From positions 62,001 through 126,000 of the forward strand of contig NZ_CYPW01000001.1 in NCBI RefSeq assembly GCF_001458175.1: a stretch of 64,000 nucleotides of DNA. The letters are read 5' to 3'. Below are positions 28,268-37,256 of the stretch, one piece after another. Position numbers and translations under genes: made by a program. Under the pieces are notes generated by a model. It was not told the origin of the DNA and searched no databases. It saw nothing but the letters and a program-made list of their open reading frames with translations. Numbering within the stretch: the stretch's first letter is position 1; each line of letters starts with the position of its first letter. This stretch comes from Shimia marina. Its GTDB lineage: Bacteria; Pseudomonadota; Alphaproteobacteria; Rhodobacterales; Rhodobacteraceae.

Positions 28268-29368
28268 TTAATCCTCGTACACGTCGCCCTTGGCGACTTT
28301 CTTTGAGAATTCGGTCTCTTCGCCAGCGGCAAGGAGTTTGGCCTGTTCGACCCAGCCGTCCCGTTCAATGCGGCCCTTGAAGGAGAGCTTGTCATCCATT
28401 TCTGCAATGTCGTCAGCCCCCCATGCTGCGATCTGTGCAAAAGATGTCACGCCAGCATCGTGGAGTTTCTTCTCCAATGCAGGGCCAACACCTTTCAGCT
28501 TTTTCAGATCATCAGAGCCTTCAGAGACCTCTGGCGCAGATTTTGCCGCCTTTGGCGCATCCGCTTTTTTGGCTTCTTCCGCCTGTTTCACAGCCGGTTT
28601 GGGCGCGGGCGCAGGTTTGGGTGGCTGGCCTTCGGCGGCACGGCCTGCAACCACACCGTCCTTGCCCACCCATGGGGTCAGGATTGGCACTTCGGTGCCG
28701 TCAATGCGCTTGATGCTGTCGCCAATGTCGGTCGCCAGTTGCACGGAGGCATTGTATTGCGTCTTGCCGCTGTCATGGTCCGTCAGGCTGGTCAGGCCGG
28801 CAAGCGGCTCGGAGGCGTAACGGCCATTCTGTGGACCCGGCGTGGGCACCTTGCCTGCGGCCATCTCATCCAGCATCTTGGCAAAGCCTTCGGCGGTCAG
28901 ATCCTCAAAATAGTCTTTGCCGATCTGTGCCATGGGGGCGTTGGTGCAGGCCCCGAGACATTCGACCTCTTCCCAAGAGAATTTGCCATCTGCCGAAAGT
29001 TCATGCGGCTTGGCAGCGATTTTATCTTTGCAGACCGCGATCAGATCTTCTGCGCCGCAGATCATGCAGGAGGTGGTGCCGCAGATCTGAATATGGGCCA
29101 CAGAGCCCACTGGCTGCAGCTGGAACATGAAGTAGAAGGATGCCACCTCAAGCACGCGCATATAGGCCATGCCAAGCATGTCGGCGACGGCCTCAATCGC
29201 GGGCTTGGACAGCCAGCCTTCCTGTTCCTGCGCGCGCCACAAAAGCGGGATCACGGCAGAGGCCTGACGGCCTTCGGGATATTTGGTGATCTGGCCTTCC
29301 GCCCAAGTCTGGTTGGCGGCGGTGAAAGCAAAGCTTTCGGGCTGTTCGTGATACAAACGGCGCAGCAT
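28268..29368 (-). CDS. nuoE: NADH-quinone oxidoreductase subunit E with a C-terminal helix-hairpin-helix-like extension
   Basis: NuoE carries the N1a [2Fe-2S] cluster. The first ~170 residues are the usual thioredoxin-like subunit, with ligands in [17 protein letters not shown] and [12 protein letters not shown]. The protein is 366 residues, about twice the E. coli length. After a Pro/Ala/Lys-rich linker (about 235-284) comes a folded-looking domain at about 285-347. It begins [20 protein letters not shown], a helix-hairpin-helix-type motif as in ribosomal and nuclease H3TH domains. I recall such extensions in Rhodobacteraceae NuoE. The ATG overlaps the nuoD stop by one base. Confidence 0.96.
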   Translation of the reverse strand: MLRRLYHEQPESFAFTAANQTWAEGQITKYPEGRQASAVIPLLWRAQEQEGWLSKPAIEAVADMLGMAYMRVLEVASFYFMFQLQPVGSVAHIQICGTTSCMICGAEDLIAVCKDKIAAKPHELSADGKFSWEEVECLGACTNAPMAQIGKDYFEDLTAEGFAKMLDEMAAGKVPTPGPQNGRYASEPLAGLTSLTDHDSGKTQYNASVQLATDIGDSIKRIDGTEVPILTPWVGKDGVVAGRAAEGQPPKPAPAPKPAVKQAEEAKKADAPKAAKSAPEVSEGSDDLKKLKGVGPALEKKLHDAGVTSFAQIAAWGADDIAEMDDKLSFKGRIERDGWVEQAKLLAAGEETEFSKKVAKGDVYED

Positions 29369-30594
29369 TAGCGGTCGATCTCCCCAAACACGATGTCCAT
29401 GGTGCCAATGATGGCGGCAACGTCAGCAAGCTGGTGGCCGGTGGCGATGTGATCCATCGCCTGCAGGTGCAGATAGCCCGGCGCGCGCAGCTTGGCGCGG
29501 TAGGGTTTGTTGGTGCCATCCGCCACCATATAGACGCCAAATTCGCCTTTGGGCGCTTCGACAGCGGCGTAGACTTCACCGGCAGGCACGTGGAAGCCTT
29601 CGGTGTAAAGCTTGAAGTGGTGGATCAGGCTTTCCATCGAGGTTTTCATATCGCCGCGTTTGGGCGGGGTCAGCTTGCCGCGCGACAGCACATCGCCGGT
29701 GGCTTCGCGCAGTTTCACGATGGCCTGACGCATGATGCTGACCGACTGGCGCATCTCTTCCATGCGCATCAGGTAGCGGTCATAACAGTCGCCGTTTTTG
29801 CCAACCGGAATCTGGAATTCAAACTCGTTGTAGCACTCATAAGGCTGCGCGCGGCGCAGATCCCATGCCATGCCCACAGAGCGCGCCATCACACCGGACA
29901 TGCCATAATCAAGCACGTCTTTTTCGGTGACCACACCAATGTCCACATTGCGCTGTTTGAAAATCCGGTTTTCGGTCAGCAGGTCATCAATGTCCTGGAT
30001 GACCTCTGGGAACTCGATGGCCCATTCTTCGATATCATCCACCAGCTTGTCCGGCAGATCCTGATGGACACCACCGGGGCGGAAATAGTTGGCGTGCAGA
30101 CGCGCACCACAGGCGCGCTCATAGAACACCATGAGCTTTTCACGCTCTTCAAACCCCCAGAGCGGCGGGGTCAGCGCGCCGACGTCCATCGCCTGTGTGG
30201 TGATGTTCATCAGGTGGTTCAGCACACGGCCAATTTCGCAGAACAGCACGCGAATGAGCTGGGCGCGGCGCGGCACCTCTGTGCCGGTCAGTTTTTCAAT
30301 CGCCAGACACCATGCATGTTCCTGGTTCATCGGCGCCACATAATCGAGGCGGTCGAGATAGGGCAGGTTTTGCAGATAAGTGCGGCTTTCCATCAGCTTT
30401 TCGGTGCCACGGTGCAACAGGCCGACGTGCGGGTCGCAACGCTCAACGATCTCGCCATCCAGCTCCAGCACCAGACGCAGCACGCCGTGGGCCGCTGGGT
30501 GCTGCGGGCCGAAGTTGATGTTGAAGTTGCGGATCTTCTGTTCGCCGCTCAGCGCATCCACGCTGCCGTCGTCAAATTTGGAGCCGTCCATCAT
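29368..30594 (-). CDS. nuoD: NADH-quinone oxidoreductase subunit D
   Basis: The 49-kDa-subunit counterpart of complex I, related to NiFe-hydrogenase large subunits, forms the quinone site with NuoB. The 408-residue protein has [18 protein letters not shown] with the quinone-headgroup His, [12 protein letters not shown], and the C-terminal [20 protein letters not shown]. It is separate from nuoC, as usual in alphaproteobacteria. A small membrane-protein gene lies between the two. Confidence 0.98.
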   Translation of the reverse strand: MMDGSKFDDGSVDALSGEQKIRNFNINFGPQHPAAHGVLRLVLELDGEIVERCDPHVGLLHRGTEKLMESRTYLQNLPYLDRLDYVAPMNQEHAWCLAIEKLTGTEVPRRAQLIRVLFCEIGRVLNHLMNITTQAMDVGALTPPLWGFEEREKLMVFYERACGARLHANYFRPGGVHQDLPDKLVDDIEEWAIEFPEVIQDIDDLLTENRIFKQRNVDIGVVTEKDVLDYGMSGVMARSVGMAWDLRRAQPYECYNEFEFQIPVGKNGDCYDRYLMRMEEMRQSVSIMRQAIVKLREATGDVLSRGKLTPPKRGDMKTSMESLIHHFKLYTEGFHVPAGEVYAAVEAPKGEFGVYMVADGTNKPYRAKLRAPGYLHLQAMDHIATGHQLADVAAIIGTMDIVFGEIDR

Positions 30595-30598
30595 TTGT

Positions 30599-30859
30599 CT
30601 ACTCCCTGTGTCCCTTTGGCCGGAAACCGATGATCCACAGCCACACGATCACTGCTGGCGGAAAGGCTGCGCTGAGCGCCCACCACTTTGAATATCCGAC
30701 GCGCGGCAAAATCCGCCAAAGAGGTATGGCGGCCAATACCAATGCTACGGAAGCCAGTTGCGTAATTTGTATCGAAATTTCTAGCCACAGCATTGCCAGT
30801 TGGGCAGCAGACATGCGCATTGGAGTCACCACAAACTGATCTAATGGCTGAATTTCCAA
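30599..30859 (-). CDS. Small membrane protein between nuoC and nuoD, TTG start
   Basis: This 86-residue protein has two predicted membrane helices (about residues 21-45, and 58-77 with [16 protein letters not shown]) and a short basic tail. I do not recognise the family. The start is TTG at 30859: it follows GGGAG at a good distance, whereas the first in-frame ATG (30820) has no ribosome binding site and would trim only polar residues. It begins 12 bases after the nuoC stop and ends 4 bases before nuoD, so it is part of the operon. A different reading of the same stretch from 30875 gives a Cys-rich polypeptide that looks spurious. Confidence 0.65.
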   Translation of the reverse strand: MEIQPLDQFVVTPMRMSAAQLAMLWLEISIQITQLASVALVLAAIPLWRILPRVGYSKWWALSAAFPPAVIVWLWIIGFRPKGHRE

Positions 30860-30871
30860 TTGATACTCCCA

Positions 30872-31480
30872 TCACTTGTCTACACCGGTTTTCTCGTCAC
30901 CGGGCAGGATATAGTTGGCCCCTTCCCATGGCGACATGAAATCAAACTGGCGATAGTCCTGTGTGAGCTGCACAGGCTCATAGACCACGCGCTTCTGCAC
31001 TTCGTCATAGCGCACTTCGGTGTAGCCGGTGGTCGGGAAATCCTTGCGCAGCGGGTGGCCACGGAAGCCATAATCGGTCAGCAGGCGGCGCAGGTCCGGG
31101 TGATCGGAGAAGATGATGCCGAACATGTCAAAGACTTCGCGCTCAAACCAGTTGGCAGAGGGGTGCACCGGCACAATCGAGGGCACCATTTCATCTTCGC
31201 GCACAGACACACGCAGGCGCACGCGCTGGTTCTGGAACATGCTGAGGAAGTGATAGACCACATCAAACCGTTTCGCACGCTCTGGGTAGTCTACAGCCGT
31301 CACATCCACCAGAGTGGAAAACCGGCAGGTTGCATCGGTTTTCAGGAAGGACACAAACGGCGCGATGTTGGCCGGGGCCACATCAATTGTCAGCTCGTCA
31401 AACGCCACATCCCAGCCAATGACACAATCCGGACGCTTGAGTTCAATGTAAGCGCCAAGTTCTTTGAGGTCTTCGCTCAT
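30872..31480 (-). CDS. nuoC: NADH-quinone oxidoreductase subunit C
   Basis: The 30-kDa-subunit counterpart, a structural part of the peripheral arm beside NuoD. The 202-residue protein has the family signature [20 protein letters not shown] in the form [12 protein letters not shown], then [19 protein letters not shown]. The start overlaps the nuoB stop by 4 bases. Length is normal for a stand-alone NuoC. Confidence 0.97.
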   Translation of the reverse strand: MSEDLKELGAYIELKRPDCVIGWDVAFDELTIDVAPANIAPFVSFLKTDATCRFSTLVDVTAVDYPERAKRFDVVYHFLSMFQNQRVRLRVSVREDEMVPSIVPVHPSANWFEREVFDMFGIIFSDHPDLRRLLTDYGFRGHPLRKDFPTTGYTEVRYDEVQKRVVYEPVQLTQDYRQFDFMSPWEGANYILPGDEKTGVDK

Positions 31481-32010
31481 CTTTCAATGGTCCCCGTGCG
31501 GCGAATTTTGCGTTGCAGCTGCAACAGACCATAAAGCAGGGCTTCGGCGGTCGGAGGGCAACCGGGCACGTAGATGTCGACAGGCACAATACGGTCACAA
31601 CCGCGCACCACAGAATAGCTGTAGTGATAATAGCCGCCGCCATTGGCACAAGAGCCCATCGAGATCACATAGCGTGGCTCTGGCATCTGGTCATAGACCT
31701 TGCGCAATGCAGGTGCCATTTTGTTGGTGAGCGTACCTGCCACGATCATCACATCAGACTGACGTGGGGAAGCGCGTGGAGCGATGCCAAAACGCTCTGC
31801 ATCATAGCGCGGCATGGAGGTGTGCATCATCTCAACCGCGCAGCAGGCCAGACCAAAGGTCATCCAGTGCAGAGAGCCGGTACGGCCCCAGTTGATCAGA
31901 TCTTCGGCATTGGTCAGCAGGAACCCTTTGTCCTGCAACTCAGTATTCAGCGCCTGAGTGACAACTTCCTTGTCCACACCAGCGGTATTTGCGCCCGTCA
32001 TCACTCCCAT
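31477..32010 (-). CDS. nuoB: NADH-quinone oxidoreductase subunit B
   Basis: NuoB holds the terminal N2 [4Fe-4S] cluster that reduces quinone. The ligand pattern is intact: tandem cysteines in [11 protein letters not shown], then [14 protein letters not shown] and [18 protein letters not shown] chose ATG 32010 (177 residues), preceded by AAAGGGG at 8 bases. ATG 32001, which overlaps the nuoA stop, and ATG 32031 are alternatives, so the N-terminus is uncertain by a few residues. Confidence 0.97.
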   Translation of the reverse strand: MGVMTGANTAGVDKEVVTQALNTELQDKGFLLTNAEDLINWGRTGSLHWMTFGLACCAVEMMHTSMPRYDAERFGIAPRASPRQSDVMIVAGTLTNKMAPALRKVYDQMPEPRYVISMGSCANGGGYYHYSYSVVRGCDRIVPVDIYVPGCPPTAEALLYGLLQLQRKIRRTGTIER

Positions 32011-32366
32011 TCCAAGGCCCCTTTCTTCCATTCATAGGCAAAGCCAATGGTCAGGACAGCGAGGAACACCATCATGGACCAGAAGCCGATCATCGAGACA
32101 TCTTTGAAGGCCACCGCCCAGGGGAACAGGAAGGCAATTTCGAGATCGAAGATGATGAAAAGGATGGAAACGAGGTAGAACCGGACGTCAAATTTCATAC
32201 GCGCGTCATCAAATGCGTTGAAACCACATTCGTAGGCAGACACTTTTTCCGGATCAGGATGGCGAACGGCCAGAACCACGGCTGCGAGGATGAAGACCAG
32301 TCCAAGACCTATGGCGACGGCCATGAAGACGAGAATGGGGAAATATTCCCTGAGTATCTCTTCCAA
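32001..32366 (-). CDS. nuoA: NADH-quinone oxidoreductase subunit A
   Basis: The ND3 counterpart, first gene of the operon. It is 121 residues with three membrane helices and the conserved cytoplasmic loop [20 protein letters not shown], whose cysteine reports the active/deactive state in mitochondrial complex [21 protein letters not shown] is the second conserved helix (here [13 protein letters not shown]). An AGGAGCT-type ribosome binding site lies upstream, and a candidate promoter is at 32428-32456. Confidence 0.97.
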   Translation of the reverse strand: MEEILREYFPILVFMAVAIGLGLVFILAAVVLAVRHPDPEKVSAYECGFNAFDDARMKFDVRFYLVSILFIIFDLEIAFLFPWAVAFKDVSMIGFWSMMVFLAVLTIGFAYEWKKGALEWE

Positions 32367-32427
32367 AGGTAGCTCCTTTCATGCCCGCATCTGCGGCGCA
32401 GTCAAATGGCTGTAAAGGCTCTCTGCG

Positions 32428-32456
32428 GGTTTACTCCCGCCCCTTGCCGGGGTCAA
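32428..32456 (-). promoter_or_regulatory. Candidate nuo operon promoter
   Basis: Read on the minus strand, TTGACC (32456-32451), a 17-base spacer and TAAACC (32433-32428) form a moderate sigma70-type promoter, about 60 bases upstream of nuoA. The roughly 60 bases further upstream are strongly A/T-rich, like an UP element. The -10 is weak, so this is tentative. Confidence 0.4.
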
Positions 32457-32508
32457 TAATTCCCGCGATATTTTAGATGGGTATAAAATTGGTTAATATT
32501 GTTTATTT

Positions 32509-32640
32509 TCAAAGCATTAAGCCAATTTCACAAAGACGTGCGTCAATCGGCCAACCAGTTTTTTTGTACCGTCCCCCTTGAATACTGGACATTATGTCTT
32601 TGATTCCACGTCCTGCGCTTTTTCCGACTAAAATAGTCAT
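32509..32640 (-). CDS. Possible small protein, 43 residues
   Basis: A short reading frame starts at ATG 32640, 8 bases after GGGAGAG, and encodes a basic 43-residue peptide (MTILVGKSAGRGIKDIMSSI at its start). Its composition is more A/T-rich than nearby genes and it matches nothing I know. The same frame stays open upstream, which weakens the case. It may be a chance frame in the nuo leader region. Confidence 0.22.
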   Translation of the reverse strand: MTILVGKSAGRGIKDIMSSIQGGRYKKTGWPIDARLCEIGLML

Positions 32641-32773
32641 ATTAGCGACTCTCCCGATGCATTTCTGCAATGCCTCTCCCGACAGAAACGCGGCAACGCT
32701 CAATTTCCGCTCTGCGCATTGTCGCGCGACCACCACCACAGGATGAAAGCAGCTTACTCGCAATAGCTTACCC

Positions 32774-32813
32774 CATAAAGAAACCGCGACCACCCAGTGT
32801 AGGGTGATCGCGG
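32774..32813 (-). terminator. Rho-independent terminator of the liu operon
   Basis: On the minus strand CCGCGATCACCC, a 6-base loop and GGGTGGTCGCGG form a 12-bp stem (one G-T-type mismatch) followed by TTTCTTTAT. It lies about 75 bases after the liuC stop. Confidence 0.8.
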
Positions 32814-32887
32814 CGGGAAGACCTAACATCGCATTGCAGCTCAGTTGAGCGCAGCAGGGTCCGCGCAGTTTCTTGCAAAAATGCGGC

Positions 32888-33673
32888 CTATCGCGCCCAG
32901 GACGGCTTTTCCTTATTGAAAAACGCCTGAATGCCATCTTGGGCCTCCTGCCCTTCCCAACAGGCCACCAATTCCCCAATGGTGTGATCAATCACCGCAT
33001 CATCGATGCGCGGGCCCAGCGTGCGCGCAAGGGTTTTGGCGCGCGCCACAGCCTGTGGCGCGCAGGACAGATAAGGCTGCACTTCCGCCTCAACGGCCGC
33101 GTCCAGCGTCTCGGAAGAGACGGCTTTGGCCAAAAGCCCCAAAGTCACCGCTTCGGCGGCACCAAACAGGCGCGCAGACATAAACACGCGCCGCGCCATG
33201 GCCTCTCCCATACGCGACAGAACATAAGGACCGATGGTGGCCGGGATGAGACCCAGTCTGGTTTCGGTCAATCCCATGGTCAAACTGTCCATGCCAATGG
33301 CCACGTCACAGACGCTGGCCAGCCCAACACCGCCGCCAAACGCATTGCCCTGCAGCCGGCCGATCAACGGCTTTGGCAAGGTGTTCAGAGCCTGCAAGGC
33401 CTCCGCCAGTTTGCGCGCCTCTATAAAGCGCGTTTTTGCATCGGCGGCCATCTGAGCTTGCATCCAGCCCAGATCCCCGCCTGCACAAAAGCTCTTGCCC
33501 GCGCCAGTCAGTACAACCACACGCACAGTCTCATCCGCGCCCAGCGCCTGTGCTGCTGCTTTCAACTCCACGATCATCTGGCCGGACATGGCATTGTGCT
33601 TTTCGGGACGGTTCAGGGTGAGAGTGGCAACACCCCGGTCATCCATGTCAATCAAAAGTGTCTCATAAGTCAC
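32888..33673 (-). CDS. liuC: Methylglutaconyl-CoA hydratase (enoyl-CoA hydratase family)
   Basis: This 261-residue crotonase-fold protein has the oxyanion-hole segment SFCAGGDLGWMQAQ and the second conserved stretch KPLIGRLQGNAFGGGVGLAS...CDVAIG. In this position it most likely hydrates 3-methylglutaconyl-CoA to HMG-CoA, the third step after isovaleryl-CoA. The family alone cannot distinguish this from other enoyl-CoA hydratases; the assignment rests on the adjacent HMG-CoA lyase and methylcrotonyl-CoA carboxylase genes. It is the last gene of the operon, 18 bases after liuE. Confidence 0.9.
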   Translation of the reverse strand: MTYETLLIDMDDRGVATLTLNRPEKHNAMSGQMIVELKAAAQALGADETVRVVVLTGAGKSFCAGGDLGWMQAQMAADAKTRFIEARKLAEALQALNTLPKPLIGRLQGNAFGGGVGLASVCDVAIGMDSLTMGLTETRLGLIPATIGPYVLSRMGEAMARRVFMSARLFGAAEAVTLGLLAKAVSSETLDAAVEAEVQPYLSCAPQAVARAKTLARTLGPRIDDAVIDHTIGELVACWEGQEAQDGIQAFFNKEKPSWAR

Positions 33674-33691
33674 TGGTGGTGTTCCTTATCT

Positions 33692-34555
33692 TTAAAGAGT
33701 GGGCAAACTGCGCATGTTGCGTGCCAGATCTGCGGCCTGTGCGAGGACATCGCCATCAAGCCCGGTACTATAGCCCAAGGTCGTCAGCCGCCCATGCACC
33801 GCTTCTGTGGCAACATTGCCCGCAGCTCCCGGCGCATAGGGGCATCCCCCTAGCCCGCCGACAGCCGCATCAAACACCCGCAGCCCGTGATCAAGGGAGG
33901 CTTCGATATTGGCCAGCGCCCGTCCAGACGTGTCGTGATAATGCCCGGCCAACCGGTCTGCTGGAACGTGATCCAGTACCGCTTCAAGCATTGCGGTGAT
34001 GGTTTCAGGTGTCCCCTGCCCGATGGTGTCTCCAAGGCTGACTTCATAGCAGCCCACCTCATGCAGATGCTGTGCCACCTTTGCCACCGCCTGTGGGGGG
34101 GTTGGCCCATCGTAGGGGCAATCGGTGACACAGCTGACGTAGCCGCGCACCGGGAGGCCAATCTCTTTGGCCGCCGCGACAATGGGAGCAAAACGCTCAA
34201 AACTCTCTGCGATTGTTGCGTTGATATTGGCCTTGGAAAACCCTTCAGAGGCGGAGCCGAAGATCGCAATTTCATCCGCCTTGGCGGCAACGGCTCCCTC
34301 AAAACCACGCATATTGGGCGTCAGCGCCGCATAGTGCACCCCGTCATGTCGACAGATGCCTGCAAGGACGTCGGCACTGTCCGCCATCTGCGGCACCCAT
34401 TTCGGGCTGACAAAGCTGGCGACCTCAATACGGCGAAACCCGGCGCGGCTGAGACAGTCGACCAGTGCGATTTTCTCCGCCGTGGGGATCTGACGTTTTT
34501 CATTCTGTAACCCATCACGCGGGCCCATTTCAAAAATCTCAACGCGGGATGCCAT
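33692..34555 (-). CDS. liuE: Hydroxymethylglutaryl-CoA lyase
   Basis: It cleaves HMG-CoA to acetoacetate and acetyl-CoA, the final step of leucine degradation. The 287-residue TIM-barrel protein has the N-terminal GPRDGLQNEK with the catalytic Arg and Asp, a metal-binding His pair in GHYHDTSGRALAN, and the active-site loop VGGLGGCPYAPGAAGNVATE with its reactive Cys. The start is 3 bases after the stop of the GST gene upstream, indicating tight coupling. Confidence 0.95.
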   Translation of the reverse strand: MASRVEIFEMGPRDGLQNEKRQIPTAEKIALVDCLSRAGFRRIEVASFVSPKWVPQMADSADVLAGICRHDGVHYAALTPNMRGFEGAVAAKADEIAIFGSASEGFSKANINATIAESFERFAPIVAAAKEIGLPVRGYVSCVTDCPYDGPTPPQAVAKVAQHLHEVGCYEVSLGDTIGQGTPETITAMLEAVLDHVPADRLAGHYHDTSGRALANIEASLDHGLRVFDAAVGGLGGCPYAPGAAGNVATEAVHGRLTTLGYSTGLDGDVLAQAADLARNMRSLPTL

Positions 34556-34558
34556 GGG

Positions 34559-35224
34559 TCAGGCTCCTTCCGGCACGGGGTAAAAATCCTGCGTGTAGAA
34601 CTCCTGTTCGCCATCTTTGGCACGGGCCGCCACATAGGCTGGACGCGCAGCAATGCGGTCGCGATAGGCACATAGCTTTGGAAACTCTGCGAGATCCACA
34701 TAGTAAGGTGCAGCAAAGAGATTGAACCCCATCATGATGTCCGCTGCCGAAAATCCTTGCGCCAAAAGGAACTCCTGATCGCCGAGCAGGCTTTCCAGCG
34801 CGCCCAGCGTGGCGTGCAACCGCATGGTGGTGAGCTTGATGACCGTTGGGGAGGCCTGCGCCGGGTCACGCAGAAACACATGCGACATGTTCAACTGTTC
34901 CAGCAGAGACGCCTGAGTTTCGGCAAAATGCACCATTTGCAAATACCGCGCGCGGTCGGGCGTGCCGGGCAAAGCGGCCAAGCCAGCCTCTGGATGGGTT
35001 TCGGCAAGATATTCAACGATTGCGCCGCTTTCAAAGAGGCACATCCCGTCAATTTCCAGCGCAGGCACACGCCCTGCGGGACTGAGTGCGCGCATGTCCG
35101 GCTGGCGCATGGTGCCTGCGCGGATGCTGTGCATGACAATCTGTGCAGAAAGCCCCAGCTCTTCTAACAGCCAGAGCACCCGAAAGGAGCGTGAAAAGGG
35201 GACGTGATGCAGCGTGATGCTCAT
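34559..35224 (-). CDS. Glutathione S-transferase family protein in the liu operon
   Basis: This 221-residue protein has an N-terminal thioredoxin-fold domain (residues 1-80: HHVPFSRSFRVLWLLEELGL, then the cis-Pro segment GRVPALEID and FESGAIVEYL) and an all-helical C-terminal domain. It probably conjugates or reduces electrophiles with glutathione. Its location between liuD (overlap of 4 bases) and liuE suggests it detoxifies reactive enoyl-CoA intermediates such as methylcrotonyl or methylglutaconyl species; that is inference. Confidence 0.88.
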   Translation of the reverse strand: MSITLHHVPFSRSFRVLWLLEELGLSAQIVMHSIRAGTMRQPDMRALSPAGRVPALEIDGMCLFESGAIVEYLAETHPEAGLAALPGTPDRARYLQMVHFAETQASLLEQLNMSHVFLRDPAQASPTVIKLTTMRLHATLGALESLLGDQEFLLAQGFSAADIMMGFNLFAAPYYVDLAEFPKLCAYRDRIAARPAYVAARAKDGEQEFYTQDFYPVPEGA

Positions 35225-37173
35225 GCGTCTTCCTCTTCTTCCAGCAGGATCAGCGCCGTGCCATCTTCCACTTGCGCCCCTTCAGCAACCACAACATCCG
35301 CCACGACACCATCGCGGGGAGCCAGCATGGCGTGTTCCATCTTCATGGCTTCCAAAATGGCAAGACGATCCCCCTGGGTCACCTCTTGCCCCGCAACGGC
35401 GAAGACCGCCTTCACAAGCCCCGGCATCGGCGCAACAATCGTGTTGCCACCGGCCCCGACATCCTCTTCTCGCTCAAGCGGATCCACCACCACAAAGCGG
35501 TATCCATTGCCCCAGAACACCGTCAGTTCTGCACCGTCGCGAGCCGTACGGGCGGTGACCTTGGTGCCCTCCACCCACCAGCTCCCGCCCCGGAACGTGA
35601 CGCGATGTGTCGCATCCTCAAGGGCAACCAGATACTCTGCGGTGTCGGTCACCGTGACATCCACCGAAAAGGGCACATCATTGTGGATCAGGGACAGGCT
35701 ATGGGTCAGAGAAGACCACAGAACCAGCGTCTCGGCCGGCGCAGATCCATCCAGTGGCCGCAACCCCAAAGCTGTCAGCGCCGCCACCGCACGGGCTTTG
35801 GAACAGGCCGTTGGCTGGGTTGCGAGTGCGTCCATGTGGCGCTCGATCAAGCCGGTGTCCACGCGCCCGGCGGCAAAATCTTCCTGCGCGGCCAAAAGCG
35901 CCAGAAAGCTGACGTTGGTGACCGTGCCGCCCACATCCGTGTGGCGCAGCGCATGTTCGAGCTGTTTGAGCGCCATAGCCCGGGTTGGCCCATGCACCAC
36001 AAGCTTGGCAATCATCGGATCGTACCATGGGCTGATCGTGTCGGCGGCGCGCACACCACTGTCGATGCGCGCATCCTGTGGGAACGCAAGGTGGGACAGG
36101 GTGCCGGTTGCGGGCAAAAAGCCCTTGGGCACATCTTCGGCATAGATCCGGGCCTCAAAGGCATGCCCTGTGATGCTGAGCGCCTCTTGCGTTTTGGGCA
36201 GAGGCTCGCCTGCGGCCACCCGCAATTGCCACTCGACAAGATCCACACCGGTGATCATCTCGGTCACGGGATGTTCGACCTGAAGGCGGGTGTTCATTTC
36301 CATGAACCAGAACCCATCGGGCCGCAGACCATCGCTGCCATCCACGATAAACTCAATGGTGCCTGCCCCTTTGTAGCCAATGGCCTCGGCCGCCCGCACT
36401 GCTGCTTCCCCCATGGCGGCGCGCATCGCCTCTGTCATGCCCGGTGCGGGCGCTTCCTCGATCACCTTCTGGTGCCGACGCTGCAAAGAGCAGTCGCGTT
36501 CAAACAGATGCACCGCCTCTGTGCCATCGCCAAACACCTGCACCTCAATATGGCGGGGGCTGGTGACAAATTTCTCGATCAGCACATCGGGATTGCCGAA
36601 GGCTGTGGTGGCCTCCCCCTGCGCGCTGGCCAGCGCATCCGCAAATTCAGCAGGCTCTTGCACAAGCCGCATGCCTTTGCCGCCGCCGCCCGCAACCGCC
36701 TTGATCAGAACAGGGTAGCCGATTTCTGCAGCCTGCTCTGCCAGAAACGCACCGTCCTGATTGGTGCCGTGATAGCCAGGCACCACCGGCACATTGGCCT
36801 CTTCCATCAAGGCTTTGGCCGCATCTTTGAGGCCCATCGCACGGATCGCGCTGGCGGAAGGGCCAATGAACGTAAGCCCTGCGGCCTCAACAGCCTCCAC
36901 AAACTCAGGGTTTTCCGACAGGAAACCATAGCCCGGGTGGATGCCCTGCGCGCCGGTATCCAGCGCCGCCTGAATGATCACATCCCCTTTGAGATAGCTC
37001 TCTGCCGGTGCTGCACCGCCGATGTGCACGGCCTGATCGGCCAGCGCCACATGTTTGGCGGTGGCATCCGCATCAGAGTAGACGGCGACGGTTTTCACGC
37101 CCATGGCACGGGCGGTCTCCATCACGCGGCAGGCGATTTCGCCGCGATTGGCAATCAGAATTTTATCAAACAT
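35221..37173 (-). CDS. liuD: Methylcrotonyl-CoA carboxylase, biotin-carboxylase/BCCP (alpha) subunit
   Basis: The alpha subunit carboxylates biotin and carries the biotinyl domain. The 650-residue protein begins with a biotin-carboxylase domain (ILIANRGEIACRVMETA), an ATP-grasp loop (KAVAGGGGKGMRLVQ), and MNTRLQVEHPVTEMITG. A linker region follows, then a C-terminal biotinyl domain with ILEAMKMEHAMLAPRDGVV, where the Lys of AMKM is biotinylated. ATG 37173 follows AAAGGA; ATG 37182 is nearby. Propionyl-CoA carboxylase alpha has the same layout; the liu context favours methylcrotonyl-CoA. Confidence 0.95.
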   Translation of the reverse strand: MFDKILIANRGEIACRVMETARAMGVKTVAVYSDADATAKHVALADQAVHIGGAAPAESYLKGDVIIQAALDTGAQGIHPGYGFLSENPEFVEAVEAAGLTFIGPSASAIRAMGLKDAAKALMEEANVPVVPGYHGTNQDGAFLAEQAAEIGYPVLIKAVAGGGGKGMRLVQEPAEFADALASAQGEATTAFGNPDVLIEKFVTSPRHIEVQVFGDGTEAVHLFERDCSLQRRHQKVIEEAPAPGMTEAMRAAMGEAAVRAAEAIGYKGAGTIEFIVDGSDGLRPDGFWFMEMNTRLQVEHPVTEMITGVDLVEWQLRVAAGEPLPKTQEALSITGHAFEARIYAEDVPKGFLPATGTLSHLAFPQDARIDSGVRAADTISPWYDPMIAKLVVHGPTRAMALKQLEHALRHTDVGGTVTNVSFLALLAAQEDFAAGRVDTGLIERHMDALATQPTACSKARAVAALTALGLRPLDGSAPAETLVLWSSLTHSLSLIHNDVPFSVDVTVTDTAEYLVALEDATHRVTFRGGSWWVEGTKVTARTARDGAELTVFWGNGYRFVVVDPLEREEDVGAGGNTIVAPMPGLVKAVFAVAGQEVTQGDRLAILEAMKMEHAMLAPRDGVVADVVVAEGAQVEDGTALILLEEEEDA

Positions 37174-37200
37174 CGGGCGCATCCTTTGTGTTGAGACGTC

Positions 37201-37253
37201 GGACCGGGGGCTGCCTGCCCCCGGACCCCCGGGGATATTTTAGGGTCAAGAGA
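37201..37253 (+). repeat. GC-rich extragenic element between liuB and liuD
   Basis: The 83-base gap contains CCGGGGGC (37204-37211) and GCCCCCGG (37217-37224), a perfect 8-bp stem, followed by ACCCCCGGGGATATTTTAGG. From memory, this arrangement of a stem, a CCCGGGG block and ATATTT recurs in intergenic regions of Rhodobacteraceae genomes, so I mark it as a likely copy of that dispersed element. Whether it terminates, attenuates or stabilises the transcript is unknown. Confidence 0.45.
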
Positions 37254-37256
37254 AGA

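Larger units (their letters stand above)
32367..32887. other. 521-base intergenic region between nuoA and liuC
   Basis: From nuoA outward this holds the nuoA leader, the candidate promoter (32428-32456), an A/T-rich block (about 32457-32520), a possible 43-codon reading frame (32509-32640) and the terminator of the liu operon (32774-32813). I see no convincing protein gene, RNA gene or repeat in the rest (32641-32773). Confidence 0.6.

Noticed and set aside
30591-30875. 94-residue Cys-rich minus-strand frame overlapping the nuoC-nuoD small gene
   Set aside because: The alternative frame gives a two-helix membrane protein with a good ribosome binding site; this one has none and overlaps nuoD.
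35272-37194. 640-residue plus-strand frame opposite liuD
   Set aside because: Antisense to a gene with biotin carboxylase and biotinyl motifs; low-information composition.
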